A stretch of 64,000 bases of DNA from NCBI GenBank assembly GCA_965202905.1, contig OZ241868.1, forward strand, positions 2,728,001 through 2,792,000. The letters run 5' to 3'. Source of the stretch: CAYFYS01 sp965202905. GTDB lineage: Bacteria; Pseudomonadota; Alphaproteobacteria; MPNO01. Under the pieces are notes generated by a model. That model saw nothing but the letters and a program-made list of their open reading frames with translations. It was not told the origin of the DNA and did not search any database. Positions 15,991 to 27,890 of this stretch are shown one piece after another. Both the position numbers and the translations under genes were made by a program. Within the stretch, counting starts at the first letter, position 1. Every line of letters begins with the position of its first letter.

Positions 15991-17262
15991 GTGCCCGGCC
16001 CGGTGGCGTTCGTGCTCAAAGGCTATCCGCGCCTGTCCGAGACCTTCATCGCGAACGAAATCAGAGCCCTGGAGCAGCGCGGCCTGGATATCCGCATCGT
16101 CTCGCTGCGCCGGCCGACCGAGACCGCGCGCCATCCGGTACACCGGGAAATCGCCGCGCCGGTCTTGTATCTACCGGAATACCTGCACCGCCAGCCGGGG
16201 CGCGTGGCCGCGGGGATTTGCAAGGCCCGGCGCCTGCCGGGTTTCACCGCGTCCCTGCTTGCCTGGCTGAAGGATCTGAGCCGCGATCCGACCGCCAACC
16301 GGGTCCGCCGGTTCGGACAGGCGGCCGTTCTGGCCGCGGAGATGCCCGGCGAGATCGGCCACCTGCACGCCCATTTCCTGCACACCCCGGCCTCGGTGGC
16401 GCGCTACGCGGCGATCATTACCGGCGCGCAATGGTCGGCCTCGGCCCATGCGAAGGACATCTGGACCACGCCGTCCTGGGAAAAATCCGAAAAGCTCGCC
16501 GACTGCGCGTGGCTCGTGACCTGCAACGCGGCCGCGGGCCGGCATCTGAGCGCGCTGGCGCCGGAATCCTCCCCCGTCCAAGTGATCTATCACGGACTCG
16601 ATCCGAACCGCTTTCCGCCGCCGGCGCCGGTGCGGCAGCTTCGCGACGGCGCCGATCCCGCCGCCCCGGTCCAGCTTCTTTGCGTCGCACGGGCGGTGGA
16701 GAAGAAGGGCCTCGATGTGCTGCTCGACGCGCTTGCGACACTGCCGGACGAGGTGCGCTGGCGGCTGGCCCATATCGGCGGCGGGGCGGACCGCGACGCG
16801 CTCATCGCGCGGGCGGCGCGGCTTGGCATCGGCGCGCGGATCGACTGGCGCGGGGCGACGACCCAGGACGAGGTCCTTGCCGCCTACCGGGCTGCCGATT
16901 TGTTCGTACTACCCTCGCGCATCGCCCGTTCGGGCGACCGCGACGGCCTGCCCAACGTCCTGCTCGAAGCGCAAAGCCAGGGGCTCGCGTGCCTGGCGAG
17001 CGAGGTGGCCGCCATCCCGGAACTGATCGAAGACGGCCGGACCGGCACCCTGGTGCCGCCCGGGGACGTCGCGTCCCTGGCCGGCGCGCTGCAGGCGCTG
17101 ATCGGCAACCCGCTGCGGCGCGAAGGGCTCGGGCGCGCCGGCGCCGAGCGGGTGCGCGGCGATTTCGGGTTCGCCGCCGGCATCGACCGGCTCGCCCGTC
17201 GGTTCGGCCTCGGCGAAGCCGGGCCCCTGACCGCATGCGCGTCGCGTTCTACGCGCCGATGA
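15991..17262 (+). CDS. GT4-family glycosyltransferase (WcaL-like)
   Basis: The 423-residue GT-B enzyme starts at GTG with AGGAGGCAGG just upstream. Features are YPRLSETFI near the N-terminus, HAHF (~122), LLCVARAVEKKGLDVLLDAL and the C-terminal EAQSQGLACLAS, the E(x7)E-type donor-binding region of GT4. This is the pattern of colanic-acid WcaL-type transferases for extracellular polysaccharide. Its 3' end overlaps the next gene by 28 bp. Confidence 0.85.
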   Translation: MPGPVAFVLKGYPRLSETFIANEIRALEQRGLDIRIVSLRRPTETARHPVHREIAAPVLYLPEYLHRQPGRVAAGICKARRLPGFTASLLAWLKDLSRDPTANRVRRFGQAAVLAAEMPGEIGHLHAHFLHTPASVARYAAIITGAQWSASAHAKDIWTTPSWEKSEKLADCAWLVTCNAAAGRHLSALAPESSPVQVIYHGLDPNRFPPPAPVRQLRDGADPAAPVQLLCVARAVEKKGLDVLLDALATLPDEVRWRLAHIGGGADRDALIARAARLGIGARIDWRGATTQDEVLAAYRAADLFVLPSRIARSGDRDGLPNVLLEAQSQGLACLASEVAAIPELIEDGRTGTLVPPGDVASLAGALQALIGNPLRREGLGRAGAERVRGDFGFAAGIDRLARRFGLGEAGPLTACASRSTRR

Positions 17263-18386
17263 AGCCGCCGGACTCCCCGGCGCCCTCGGGCGATCGTACG
17301 GTCGCCCGGATGCTGATCCGCGCGCTGGAGACGGCCGGCCACACGATCGAGACGCCGTCGTCCTTCCGCGCGCGAGAGCCCGCCGGCGACCCGGACCGCC
17401 AGGACCGGCTGCGCCGCACCGGCGCGCGGCTGGCAAACCGCCTGATTCGCCGCTACCGGGCGGTCCCGGCGGACCGGCGACCGGAGGCGTGGCTCACCTA
17501 TCATGTTTACTACAAGGCGCCGGATTGGCTGGGTCCGGCGGTCTGCGAGGCACTGCGCATCCCCTATGTGATCGTCGAGGCCTCGCACGCGCCCAAGCGC
17601 GCGGGCGGGAAATGGGCCATCGGCCATCGCGGCGCCGAGACGGCGATCCGCCGGGCCGACGCGATCATCGGGCTGAATTCGGCCGACTCCGCCTGCCTGC
17701 TGCCGCTGCTCGACAGGCCGGAGAGGCTGAGCCGGCTCGCCCCGTTCATCGATACCGGGCCGTTCGCGGCCGCCGCCGACCGGCGCGCCGACGACCGGGC
17801 GCGGCTTGCCGCACGGCTCGGGCTGGACGGCGATACCCCGGTTCTGCTCGTCGTGGCGATGATGCGCGCCGGCGACAAGCTCGCGTCCTACCGCGTCCTT
17901 TCCGAGGCGCTCCGCCGCCTGGACGACGAGCCGTGGACGCTGGTGATCGCCGGCGACGGCCCGGCGCGAGCCGAGGTCGAGCGGGCCTTCGCCCCGCTTG
18001 GCGGCGATCGGATGCGTTTCCTGGGCGAAGCGGCGCCCGCCGACCTGCCGGCGCTCTATGCGGCCGCCGACATCTATGTCTGGCCGGCGGTTCGCGAGGC
18101 TTTCGGCGTCGCCATCGTCGAGGCCCAGGCGGCGGGCCTGCCCGTGGTGGCCGGGGACGCCGGCGGCGTCGGCGACATCGTCGACGACGGCGAGACCGGG
18201 CTGCTCGCCGCCGAGGGCGATGCCGAGGCCTTCGCCGCGGCGCTGCAGGTTCTACTCCAGACGCCCCGCTACGCCGCCGCTTGCGCCGCATCCGCCCGAC
18301 GCAAGGCGGCCGCGCGCCACGGCCTGGAGGGCGCGGCGGCGCGGATCGACCGCATCCTGGGCGCGGTCACGGCGGCGCGCCGATGA
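17235..18386 (+). CDS. GT4-family glycosyltransferase
   Basis: The 383-residue protein has MRVAFYAPMKPPDSPAPSGD (nucleotide-binding start), the acceptor-side EASHAPKRAGGKW loop, LVIAGDGPARAEVE, and the donor motif REAFGVAIVEAQAAGLPVV. The ATG at 17235 is internal to the end of the previous gene in another frame (28-bp overlap) and matches the usual N-terminus of this family. Its stop overlaps the next start (ATGA). It is likely in the same glycan pathway as its neighbours. Confidence 0.85.
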   Translation: MRVAFYAPMKPPDSPAPSGDRTVARMLIRALETAGHTIETPSSFRAREPAGDPDRQDRLRRTGARLANRLIRRYRAVPADRRPEAWLTYHVYYKAPDWLGPAVCEALRIPYVIVEASHAPKRAGGKWAIGHRGAETAIRRADAIIGLNSADSACLLPLLDRPERLSRLAPFIDTGPFAAAADRRADDRARLAARLGLDGDTPVLLVVAMMRAGDKLASYRVLSEALRRLDDEPWTLVIAGDGPARAEVERAFAPLGGDRMRFLGEAAPADLPALYAAADIYVWPAVREAFGVAIVEAQAAGLPVVAGDAGGVGDIVDDGETGLLAAEGDAEAFAAALQVLLQTPRYAAACAASARRKAAARHGLEGAAARIDRILGAVTAARR

Positions 18387-18973
18387 TCCGGCTTGCCTTC
18401 ATCCGCCACGGCCCGACCGACTGGAACGAGGCGCGGCTCATTCAGGGCCGCGCCGACCGGTCGCTGAGCGAGGCCGGCCGCGCGGCGGTCGCGCAATGGG
18501 CGCTGCCGGACGAGCTCAAGGCCTTCGACTGGTATGTGAGCCCGCTGTCCAGGGCGCGGGAGACCGCCTCGCTGCTCAGTCTCGAGGCGACGGTCGAACG
18601 GGCGCTGATCGAGATGGACTGGGGCGAGTGGGAGGGGCTGAACAGCGCGCAGATCCGCGCCCGCTACGGCGCCGACGAATTCGAACGCCGCACCTCCCGG
18701 GGCCTGGACCTGAGACCGCATGGCGGGGAGAGCCCGCGCGAGCTGCGCGCGCGCATCGCGGCTTGGCTGACCGGGCGGCGGGCGGCCGGTATGCCGGCGG
18801 GCGCGGTCTGTCACCAGGGCGTGATCCGCGCGATGCTGTCGCTGGCGACCGGCTGGGACATGATCGCCAAGCCGCCGGTGCGGCTGGAATGGGCCGCCGT
18901 CCAGCTCTTTGCGGTCGACGCCGGGGGGGCAGTCACGCTGGAACGCGCGAACGTCATGCTGGACGGCTCATGA
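18383..18973 (+). CDS. Histidine phosphatase (phosphoglycerate mutase-like)
   Basis: The 196-residue protein has the RHG motif with the phospho-accepting His (FIRHGPTDWNEARLIQGR), SPLSRARETA with the conserved Arg, the acid in EMDWGEWEG and the second His in CHQGV. The fold and catalytic set are complete. The substrate cannot be read from the sequence. Coupling to glycosyltransferases on both sides by 4-base overlaps hints at a sugar-phosphate or nucleotide-sugar metabolite (inference). Confidence 0.9.
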   Translation: MIRLAFIRHGPTDWNEARLIQGRADRSLSEAGRAAVAQWALPDELKAFDWYVSPLSRARETASLLSLEATVERALIEMDWGEWEGLNSAQIRARYGADEFERRTSRGLDLRPHGGESPRELRARIAAWLTGRRAAGMPAGAVCHQGVIRAMLSLATGWDMIAKPPVRLEWAAVQLFAVDAGGAVTLERANVMLDGS

Positions 18974-20124
18974 CCGGCCGCCCGCGCGTCCTGTTCTATG
19001 TCCAGCACCTGCTCGGCATCGGCCATCTCAAGCGTGCGGCGACCCTCGCCCGGGCGCTCGACAGGCGGGGCGCCGCGGTTACGCTGGTCTCCGGCGGGCC
19101 GCCGGTGCCGGGCCTCGACGCTGGCGGCGCGCGCTTCGTGCAGCTCCCGCCGGTGATCGCGGGCGATCGGCTGTTCACGGCGCTGATCGACGAGACCGGC
19201 CGGGAGATGGACGACGCGCTGCGCCGAATACGCACCGAGACCCTGGTCGCGCTGGTCGCCGAGACCGCGCCCGATGCGGTGATGACCGAGCTCTACCCGT
19301 TCGGGCGGCGCCAGCTCCGCGGCGAGATTCTTGCCATGCTCGAGGCCGCGGCCGCGAGGCGTCCGAGACCGCTGATTCTGTCTTCGGTTCGCGACATCCT
19401 GGCCTCTTCGCCCAAGCCCGAACGGGTCGCCGAGATTCTCGATGTCGTCGAGCGGCTCTACGACCTGGTCCTGGTGCACGGAGACCCGTCGGTCGCGCCG
19501 TTCGATCGCACCTTCGCGCCGGCCGCCCGCATTGCGCAAAGACTCCGCTATACCGGCTATGTCGTGGACGAAGCGCCGGCCGGCGCCGATGTCGGCGCCG
19601 GCGAGGTGATCGTTTCGGCCGGCGGCGGGGCGGTGAGCAAGACGCTGTTCGACGCCGCGATCGACGCCCGGCCGGCGACCGCCCTGGCCGGCGCGCCGTG
19701 GCGCATTCTGGCGGGGCACGGCCTGCCGCAGACCCTGTTCGAGCGCGTCAGGTCGACCGCGCCGGCCGGGGTGACGGTCGAGCGCGCGCGGTCCGATTTC
19801 ACCAGCCTGCTCGCCAACTGCCTTCTGTCGATCTCCCAGGGCGGCTACAACACGATGATGGAGCTCCTGGTCGCCGGCGCGCGGGCGGTGGTGGTGCCCT
19901 ATGCCGGCGGGCTGGAGACCGAGCAGACCTTGCGTGCGCGGCTGCTGGCCGCCGACGCCGGTTTCGCCGTCGTCGAGGAAGCGCATTTATCGGCCGGCCG
20001 GATCGCCGAGGCGGTGCGGGACGCGCTCCAGGCGGCGCCGCCGCGCCGGCCGGCAATCGACCTCGACGGCGCAGCCTCGACGGCCCGCCTGGTGCTCGAC
20101 ACCCTGGCCGCGCGGGTCGGATGA
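18970..20124 (+). CDS. MurG-like glycosyltransferase, second copy
   Basis: The 384-residue GT-B protein is related to the 14757 gene. It has LLGIGHLKRAATLARAL at the N-terminus, RYTGYV at the domain junction, IVSAGGGAVS as the glycine loop, and SQGGYNTMMELLVAGARAVV then ETEQTLRARLL as the donor-binding end. The start overlaps the phosphatase stop (ATGA). This is probably a divergent paralogue working in the same pathway. Confidence 0.8.
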   Translation: MTGRPRVLFYVQHLLGIGHLKRAATLARALDRRGAAVTLVSGGPPVPGLDAGGARFVQLPPVIAGDRLFTALIDETGREMDDALRRIRTETLVALVAETAPDAVMTELYPFGRRQLRGEILAMLEAAAARRPRPLILSSVRDILASSPKPERVAEILDVVERLYDLVLVHGDPSVAPFDRTFAPAARIAQRLRYTGYVVDEAPAGADVGAGEVIVSAGGGAVSKTLFDAAIDARPATALAGAPWRILAGHGLPQTLFERVRSTAPAGVTVERARSDFTSLLANCLLSISQGGYNTMMELLVAGARAVVVPYAGGLETEQTLRARLLAADAGFAVVEEAHLSAGRIAEAVRDALQAAPPRRPAIDLDGAASTARLVLDTLAARVG

Positions 20125-20131
20125 GCATGCG

Positions 20132-20787
20132 ATGAGATCGGCGGCGATGGGATCGGCCGCGCCGACGCCGGCCGCCGACGGCGCCCGCCTCGCCTATCCG
20201 CCCGGCGCGACCCGGGCCTCGCTGCTGCGCTCGGGCGCCGGTCTCGCGCTTACGCTCGGACCGCTCGCGATCGCCGGCCCCTCCGCGCCCGCCTCGCTTA
20301 TCCTGGGCGCGCTCGCGCTGATCTTCGCGGTCCACGCCGCCCAGACCCTGGCCCGGGCGCGCTCGGAGGTCGTCGTCTCCGAGAACGGGATCCGCGTGGA
20401 CGGGCCGATTCCCGCAGGCGTCCCGTGGGACGCGCTTGTCAGGGTGACGCTGAGTTATTATACGACCAGGAGGGACCGTGACGGTGGATGGATGGTCCTG
20501 ACGATAAAGGGGACGGAGCAGGCCGTGCGTATCGAATCGACGCTGGAAGGCTTCGCCGGCCTTCTCGCGCGCATCGTCGGCGAGGCGCGCGCGCGCGATG
20601 TCGCGCTGCCTGCCGCAACGCGCGGCAATTTGCGCCCGTTCGGCATCAACACCGATAGCCGGGACACCGATAGCCGGGACACCGATAGCCGGGACACCGA
20701 TAGCCGGGACACCGATAGCCGGGACACCGATAGCCGGGACACCGATAGCCGGGACACCGATAGCCGGCCCGGCCGAGGCCGCGACTG

Positions 20788-20788
<1 letters not shown>
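20132..20788 (+). CDS. Membrane protein with PH-like domain and a pentapeptide repeat tail
   Basis: The 218-residue protein has two hydrophobic segments (residues ~32-50 and ~55-72), then a short beta-rich stretch (VVVSENGIRVDG, GGWMVLTIKG) like a bacterial PH domain. The tail is DTDSR/TDSRD pentapeptides encoded by a 15-bp tandem repeat, ending in PGRGRD. I do not recognise a named family. It ends by overlapping the start of the ABC ATPase gene by one base. The highly charged tail probably lies on the cytoplasmic side, and its length would change with repeat number. Confidence 0.6.
20651..20767. repeat. 15-bp in-frame tandem repeat, ~7.8 copies
   Basis: The unit ACCGATAGCCGGGAC is repeated seven times without a single change, followed by a partial eighth copy. 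Each unit adds Thr-Asp-Ser-Arg-Asp. Because the unit is a multiple of three, copy-number change keeps the frame. Perfect identity points to recent expansion. Confidence 0.97.
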
Positions 20789-22676
<1,888 letters not shown>

Positions 22677-22680
<4 letters not shown>

Positions 22681-24596
22681 CCGCCCGGACGATCCCGGCG
22701 ATCGCCGCGCTGACCTTGCTGGCCGGCGCCGCGGCGGCGGAGATCACGCCGGTCGAGACACCCTCGCTGATCGAAGCGGTCGCGGCTGGCACGCTGCCGC
22801 CGGTTGCGCAGCGCCTTCCGCGGAACCCCGCGGTCGCCGATCTCAAACCCGCCTGGCGAACGATGGGCCGGCCCGGCGGGACGCTGCGACTGGTGATGGG
22901 CCGGGTCAAGGACATCCGGATGATGGTGGTTTACGGCTATGCGCGGCTCGCGGGCTACGACCACATGGGCAACCTGCGCCCCGACATCCTCGAGCGCTAC
23001 GAGGTCGAGGATAACCGGCGGTTCCGGTTCCATTTGCGCAAGGACCACCGCTGGTCGGACGGCGCGCCGTTCACCAGCGAGGATTTCCGGTATTTCTGGG
23101 AGGATGTGGCCAACAACCCCAAGCTCTCGCCGCTCGGCCCGCCCAAGCTCATGGTGGTCGAGGGCGAGACCGCGCAGTTTCGCCAGATCGACACATACAC
23201 CGTGGAGTATGCTTGGTCGCGGCCGAACCCCTATTTCTTGCCGGCGCTCGCCGGCGCGCGGCCGTTCTACCTCTACCGCCCGGCGCACTATCTCAAGCCC
23301 TACCACGCGGCCTATGCCGACCCGAAGAAACTCGCCGGGCTGGTCCGGGAGTCGCGCCGGCGGAACTGGGCCTCGCTGCACAACCGCAAGGACAACCAGT
23401 ACAAGAACGACAACCCCGCGCTGCCCACCCTGCAGCCCTGGATCAACCGCCAGAAGCCGCCGGCCAAGCGCTTTCTGTTCAAGCGCAACCCCTATTTCCA
23501 CCGCATCGACCCGGCTGGCCGGCAGCTCCCCTATATCGACGAGGTCGCGCTGCACATCGCCGACGGCAAGATTATCCCGCTCAAGACCGGGGCCGGCGAA
23601 TCCGACCTGCAGGCCCGCGGCCTGCACTTCAACAACTACACCTTTCTCAAGGCGACCGAGGAGCGCGAGAATCAGCGCGTCCGCCTGTGGCGCACCGCCA
23701 AGGGCGCCACGCTCGCGCTGTTCCCCAATCTCAATGCCCGCGATCCGGTCTGGCGCAGGCTGTTCCGCGACGTGAGAGTCCGCCGGGCGCTGTCGCTGGC
23801 GATCGACCGGCACGAGATCAACCAGGCGATCTATTTCGGCCTGGCGATCGAGGGCAACAACACGGTCCTCCCCGGCAGCCCGCTGTTCCGCAAGTCCTAC
23901 CAGACCGACTGGGCGCGTTTCGACCTCGCAGCCGCCAACCGGCTGCTCGACGAGGTCGGGCTGACCGGGCGCAATGGGCGGGGGCTGCGGCTGCTGCCCG
24001 ACGGGCGGCCGATGGAGATCGTCGTCGAGACCGCGGGCGAGGACACCGAGCAGTCCGACGTCCTGGAGCTGGTCCACGACACGTGGCGGAAGATCGGTAT
24101 CAAACTCTACACCAGGCCGTCCCAGCGCGAGGTGTTCCGCAACCGCATTTTCGCCGGCGAGACCCTGGTCTCGATCTGGTCGGGACACGAGAACGGGCTG
24201 CCGACCGGCGCGACGATCCCTGACGAGTTCGCGCCGACCAGCCAGCAACAGTTCCAGTGGCCCAGATGGGGCCAGCACTATCAGACCAAGGGCAAGGTGG
24301 GTCAGGCGCCCGACCTGCCCGATGCGCGCGAACTGCTGCGGCTCAACCACGCCTGGGTCGATGCGGAAACCGCGGCCGAGCGGGAGGCGATCTGGCACGA
24401 AATGCTGGAGATCAACACCGGCAACGTGTTCTCCATCGGGCTGATCGCCGGCGCCCTGCAGCCCGTCGTGATCAACGACCGGCTGCGCAACGTGCCGGAA
24501 AAAGGCGTCTACAACTGGAACCCGGGCGCGCATTTCGGGGTCTACCGGCCGGACCTGTTCTGGCTCGACGATCCCAAGTCTTCCGCCAGCCGCTAG
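22677..24596 (+). CDS. ABC transporter substrate-binding protein, family 5
   Basis: The 639-residue periplasmic protein has a signal peptide (MTARTIPAIAALTLLAGAAA, cleavage near AAAE) and the SBP_bac_5 fold, with hallmarks such as YARLAGYDHMGNLRPDILER, a WSDGAPFTSEDF box and a later RRALSLAIDRHEIN segment. It is longer than classic DppA/OppA (~540) and resembles the large members found beside YejBEF-type permeases. The ligand is probably a peptide or a glycosylated compound, but is not determined. It is coupled to the ATPase gene by a 4-base overlap. Confidence 0.92.
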
Positions 24597-24617
24597 CGGG
24601 GGCGGCGGAGGGGAACG

Positions 24618-25616
24618 ATGATCGGATACCTCGTCCATCGCCTGCTGATCATGATTCCGACGCTGCTGGCGATCAGCCTGATTGTGTTCGTAATCATCCA
24701 GCTTCCGCCCGGCGACTATCTGTCCAGCTACGTCGCCGAGCTCCAGGCCCAGGGCGAGTCGGTCAACGAGCAGAAGCTCGCCTTCCTGCGCGAGCAATAC
24801 GGCCTCGACCGGCCGGGCTGGGAACAGTATCTGCTCTGGCTATCCGGCATGCTGCAAGGCGATTTCGGCTTCTCGTTCGAGTTCAACCTGCCGGTCAGCG
24901 AGGTGGTGGGCGATGTGCTGTGGCTGTCCTTCATCGTCTCGTTCTCGACGATCGTCTTCACCTGGGTCGTCTCCTTCCCGATCGGGGTCTATTCGGCGAC
25001 CCATCAATACAGTTGGGGCGATTACGGGATGACCTTCATCGGCTTCCTGGGGCTGGCCACACCGAACTTCCTGCTCGCCCTTGTCCTGATCTATCTCGCC
25101 AAGCTGTGGTTCGGCACCTCCATCGGGGGGCTGATGGAGGAGCAGTACATCGGCCAGCCCTGGTCGTGGGGCAAGACGGTCTCGATCCTCGAACATCTGT
25201 GGATTCCGGTGGTGGTGATCGGCACCTCGGGAACCGCGGGCATGATCCGCCGGCTGCGCGCGAACCTGCTGGACGAGCTGCAGAAGCAGTACGTGATCAC
25301 CGGCCGCGCCAAGGGCCTGCCGCCCGGCAAGCTCCTGATCAAGTACCCGCTGCGCATGGCGCTCAACCCATTCATCGCCGACATCGGCAATCTGCTGCCG
25401 CAGGTGATTTCCGGGGCGGCGATCGTCTCGGTGGTGCTCGACCTGCCGACAACAGGGCCGATGCTGCTGCGCGCGCTCCAGAGCCAGGACATGTATCTGG
25501 CGGGCTCCTTCCTGATGTTCCTGGCGACGCTGACCGTGATCGGGGTGTTCGTCTCCGACCTCGCACTCGCGGTGCTCGACCCGCGAATCCGCCTGCATGG
25601 AGGGCGCGAACGATGA
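24618..25616 (+). CDS. ABC transporter permease, DppB/OppB type
   Basis: The 332-residue inner-membrane protein has about six helices: first at ~10-30, then ~100-125, ~138-160, ~205-225, ~265-285 and ~298-318. The EAA-loop contains RAKGLPPGKLLIKYPLR, which docks to the ATPase. A GGAGGGGAACG site precedes the ATG. It forms the channel with the next gene. Confidence 0.93.
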   Translation: MIGYLVHRLLIMIPTLLAISLIVFVIIQLPPGDYLSSYVAELQAQGESVNEQKLAFLREQYGLDRPGWEQYLLWLSGMLQGDFGFSFEFNLPVSEVVGDVLWLSFIVSFSTIVFTWVVSFPIGVYSATHQYSWGDYGMTFIGFLGLATPNFLLALVLIYLAKLWFGTSIGGLMEEQYIGQPWSWGKTVSILEHLWIPVVVIGTSGTAGMIRRLRANLLDELQKQYVITGRAKGLPPGKLLIKYPLRMALNPFIADIGNLLPQVISGAAIVSVVLDLPTTGPMLLRALQSQDMYLAGSFLMFLATLTVIGVFVSDLALAVLDPRIRLHGGRER

Positions 25617-26773
25617 GCGGCGAGGCCAGGCTGCCGCACTACGTCTCGCCCGAGCCGCTCGACCCGCATGTCGCCGAGGCGCTCACGCCCGAGCAGGAGC
25701 GCTTCTACATGGCCTCCCAGCTACGCATGGTCTGGTGGCGCTTCCGCCGCCACCGCCTGGCCGTCTGGTCGGGGGCGTTCCTGCTGGCGATGTATGCCTC
25801 GATCCTGATCTGCGAGATCCTCGCGCCCTACAACCTGCATTCCCGCCACACCGACTTCATCTTCGCTTCGCCCCAGCCGGTGCATCTGTTCCACGAGGGC
25901 GCGTTTATCGGGCCGTTCACCTACGGCGCCGCCTACCGGCTCGACATGACCAACCTCCAACGGGTCTACGAGGAGGACAAATCGGTCATCCACCGGATCC
26001 GCTTCTTCTGCCTGGGCGATTCCTATGAGTTCTGGGGCCTGATCCCCGGCCGCTTTCACTTCGTCTGCCCGCACCCCGACGGCACGCTGTTCCTGTGGGG
26101 GACCGACCGGCTGGGCCGCGACGTGCTCTCGCGGATCATCTACGGTGCCCGGATCTCGCTGACCGTCGGGCTGATCGGGATCTCGATCAGCTTCATTCTC
26201 GGCATGGCGGTCGGCGGGTTGGCCGGCTATTACGGTGGCTGGGTCGACAACATCACCCAGCGCGCGATCGAGATCATCCGCTCCTTCCCCGAGTTGCCGC
26301 TGTGGATGGCGCTGTCCGCCGCGCTGCCGGTCAACTGGAGCCCGATCCTGATCTATTTCGGCATCACCATCATCCTGGGGCTGCTGGATTGGACGGGTCT
26401 CGCGCGGGCGGTCCGCTCCAAGCTGCTCGCGGTCCGCGAGGAGGATTTCGTCGCCGCCGCCGTAGCCATGGGTGCGCGGCCGGGCCGGGTCATCTTCCGC
26501 CACATGATGCCGTCCTTCATGAGCCACCTGATCGCCTCGGCGACGCTGTCGATCCCGGCGATGATCCTCGGCGAGACCGCGCTCAGCTTCCTCGGCCTCG
26601 GCCTGCGCCCGCCGATCACGAGCTGGGGCGTGCTCCTGGCCGAGGCCCAGAACATCAACGTGGTCGCGCTCTACCCCTGGTTGATGCTGCCGGTGGTCCC
26701 GGTGATCCTGGCGATCCTCGCCTTCAACTTCCTGGGCGACGGCTTGCGCGACGCGGCCGATCCGTATCGCTGA
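25613..26773 (+). CDS. ABC transporter permease, DppC/OppC type
   Basis: The 386-residue protein has an N-terminal cytoplasmic tail, helix 1 (~47-68), a periplasmic insert to ~165 containing GTDRLGRDVLSRIIYGAR just before the transport domain, and five further helices. The EAA-loop is AVAMGARPGRVIFRHMMP. The start overlaps the oppB-type stop (ATGA). The insert of about 90 residues after helix 1 is as in YejE-like permeases. It closes the five-gene ABC unit. Confidence 0.93.
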   Translation: MSGEARLPHYVSPEPLDPHVAEALTPEQERFYMASQLRMVWWRFRRHRLAVWSGAFLLAMYASILICEILAPYNLHSRHTDFIFASPQPVHLFHEGAFIGPFTYGAAYRLDMTNLQRVYEEDKSVIHRIRFFCLGDSYEFWGLIPGRFHFVCPHPDGTLFLWGTDRLGRDVLSRIIYGARISLTVGLIGISISFILGMAVGGLAGYYGGWVDNITQRAIEIIRSFPELPLWMALSAALPVNWSPILIYFGITIILGLLDWTGLARAVRSKLLAVREEDFVAAAVAMGARPGRVIFRHMMPSFMSHLIASATLSIPAMILGETALSFLGLGLRPPITSWGVLLAEAQNINVVALYPWLMLPVVPVILAILAFNFLGDGLRDAADPYR

Positions 26774-26870
26774 GCGGACCCGCCTCCACAGGCGCCGACC
26801 CGTTCGGGCGCGTTGCGAGACCACCGATTTTGGGTCATCATATCGGCGTTCGTTGCAGGAGGACTCACGG

Positions 26871-27890
26871 ATGCACAAGATCTACGCGGCCGTTGGAGCG
26901 GCCTCGTGCGCGTTCCTGCTCGCCGAGAGCGGTGAGACGCAGACGGTCCTGCGGACCAGTAGTTGGGGGCCGCCCACGCATTTTGTCAACTCGGCGATCT
27001 GGCCGAGCTGGGCCAAGGCGCTCTCCGAGGCGACCGAGGGGCGGGTCACGGCCAAGCTGGAATACAACCTCGCCTCGCCGCTCAAGCAGTTCGGCGTCGC
27101 CCGCGACGGTATCGCGGACCTGGCCTGGATCTTCCACGGCTACAACACCCGCTTCGTCGCGACGCAAATCGTCGAGATGCCCAATCTCGGCACCAGCGCC
27201 GAGGCGGCGGCGATGGCCTATTGGCGGGTCCACATGAAATATCTCCACAAGGCCAAGGAGCATCGCGGGGTGGTGCTGATCGGCCTGAGCGTGCACGGCC
27301 CGGCGGTCATCCAGACCAAGAAGCCGATCGAGGCGCTATCCGATCTCAAGGGCATGAAGATCCGGGTTCCGGGCGGCGTCGGCAGCCTCGTCGGCAAGGC
27401 ACTCGGCGTCACGGCGGTGAAGCTCCCCGCACCCAAGGCCTACGAAGCGCTCTCCTCCGGAGTCGCCGACGGCATCTTCATGCCGATCGAGACGCAGAAG
27501 AGCTTCCGGCTCAAGGAAGTGACCCGGCACGTCATGATCATGCCGGGCGGGCTCTACTACGGCAGCTTCGGCTTCCTGATGAATCCGCAGAGCTTCAAGA
27601 AGCTGTCGACCGGGGACCAGGCCGCGCTGAAGCGCATCTCGGGCGAGAATCTCGCCAAGCTCGGCTCGTATTGGGACAAGGCGGACAAGGCCGGGCTCGC
27701 CGCGGCGAAGGAGGCGGGGACCATGATCACGACCGCCTCGCCAGAGATGAAGACCGCCTATCTCGCCCTTATGAAGCCGGTCGAGGACGCCTGGGTCGAG
27801 CGCGCCTCGAAGGGCGGCTACGACGCGCGCGCGGCCCTCGCCGAGCTGCGGGCGATCGCCAGGAACTATGACAAGAACATGATGAAGTGA
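26871..27890 (+). CDS. dctP: TRAP transporter substrate-binding protein DctP
   Basis: The 339-residue periplasmic protein has a short signal sequence and a DctP-family body. The conserved segment LKGMKIRVPGG carries the carboxylate-binding Arg, preceded by GLSVHGPAVIQTKKPI. The ATG at 26871 follows GCAGGAGG; an in-frame ATG at 26853 precedes that site and is less likely. It starts a three-gene TRAP unit after a 97-bp spacer. The substrate is probably an organic acid. Confidence 0.92.
   Translation: MHKIYAAVGAASCAFLLAESGETQTVLRTSSWGPPTHFVNSAIWPSWAKALSEATEGRVTAKLEYNLASPLKQFGVARDGIADLAWIFHGYNTRFVATQIVEMPNLGTSAEAAAMAYWRVHMKYLHKAKEHRGVVLIGLSVHGPAVIQTKKPIEALSDLKGMKIRVPGGVGSLVGKALGVTAVKLPAPKAYEALSSGVADGIFMPIETQKSFRLKEVTRHVMIMPGGLYYGSFGFLMNPQSFKKLSTGDQAALKRISGENLAKLGSYWDKADKAGLAAAKEAGTMITTASPEMKTAYLALMKPVEDAWVERASKGGYDARAALAELRAIARNYDKNMMK

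Noticed and set aside
20651..20767. CRISPR-like array
   Set aside because: Units are 15 bp, contiguous without spacers and in frame with a protein; a tandem repeat, not CRISPR.
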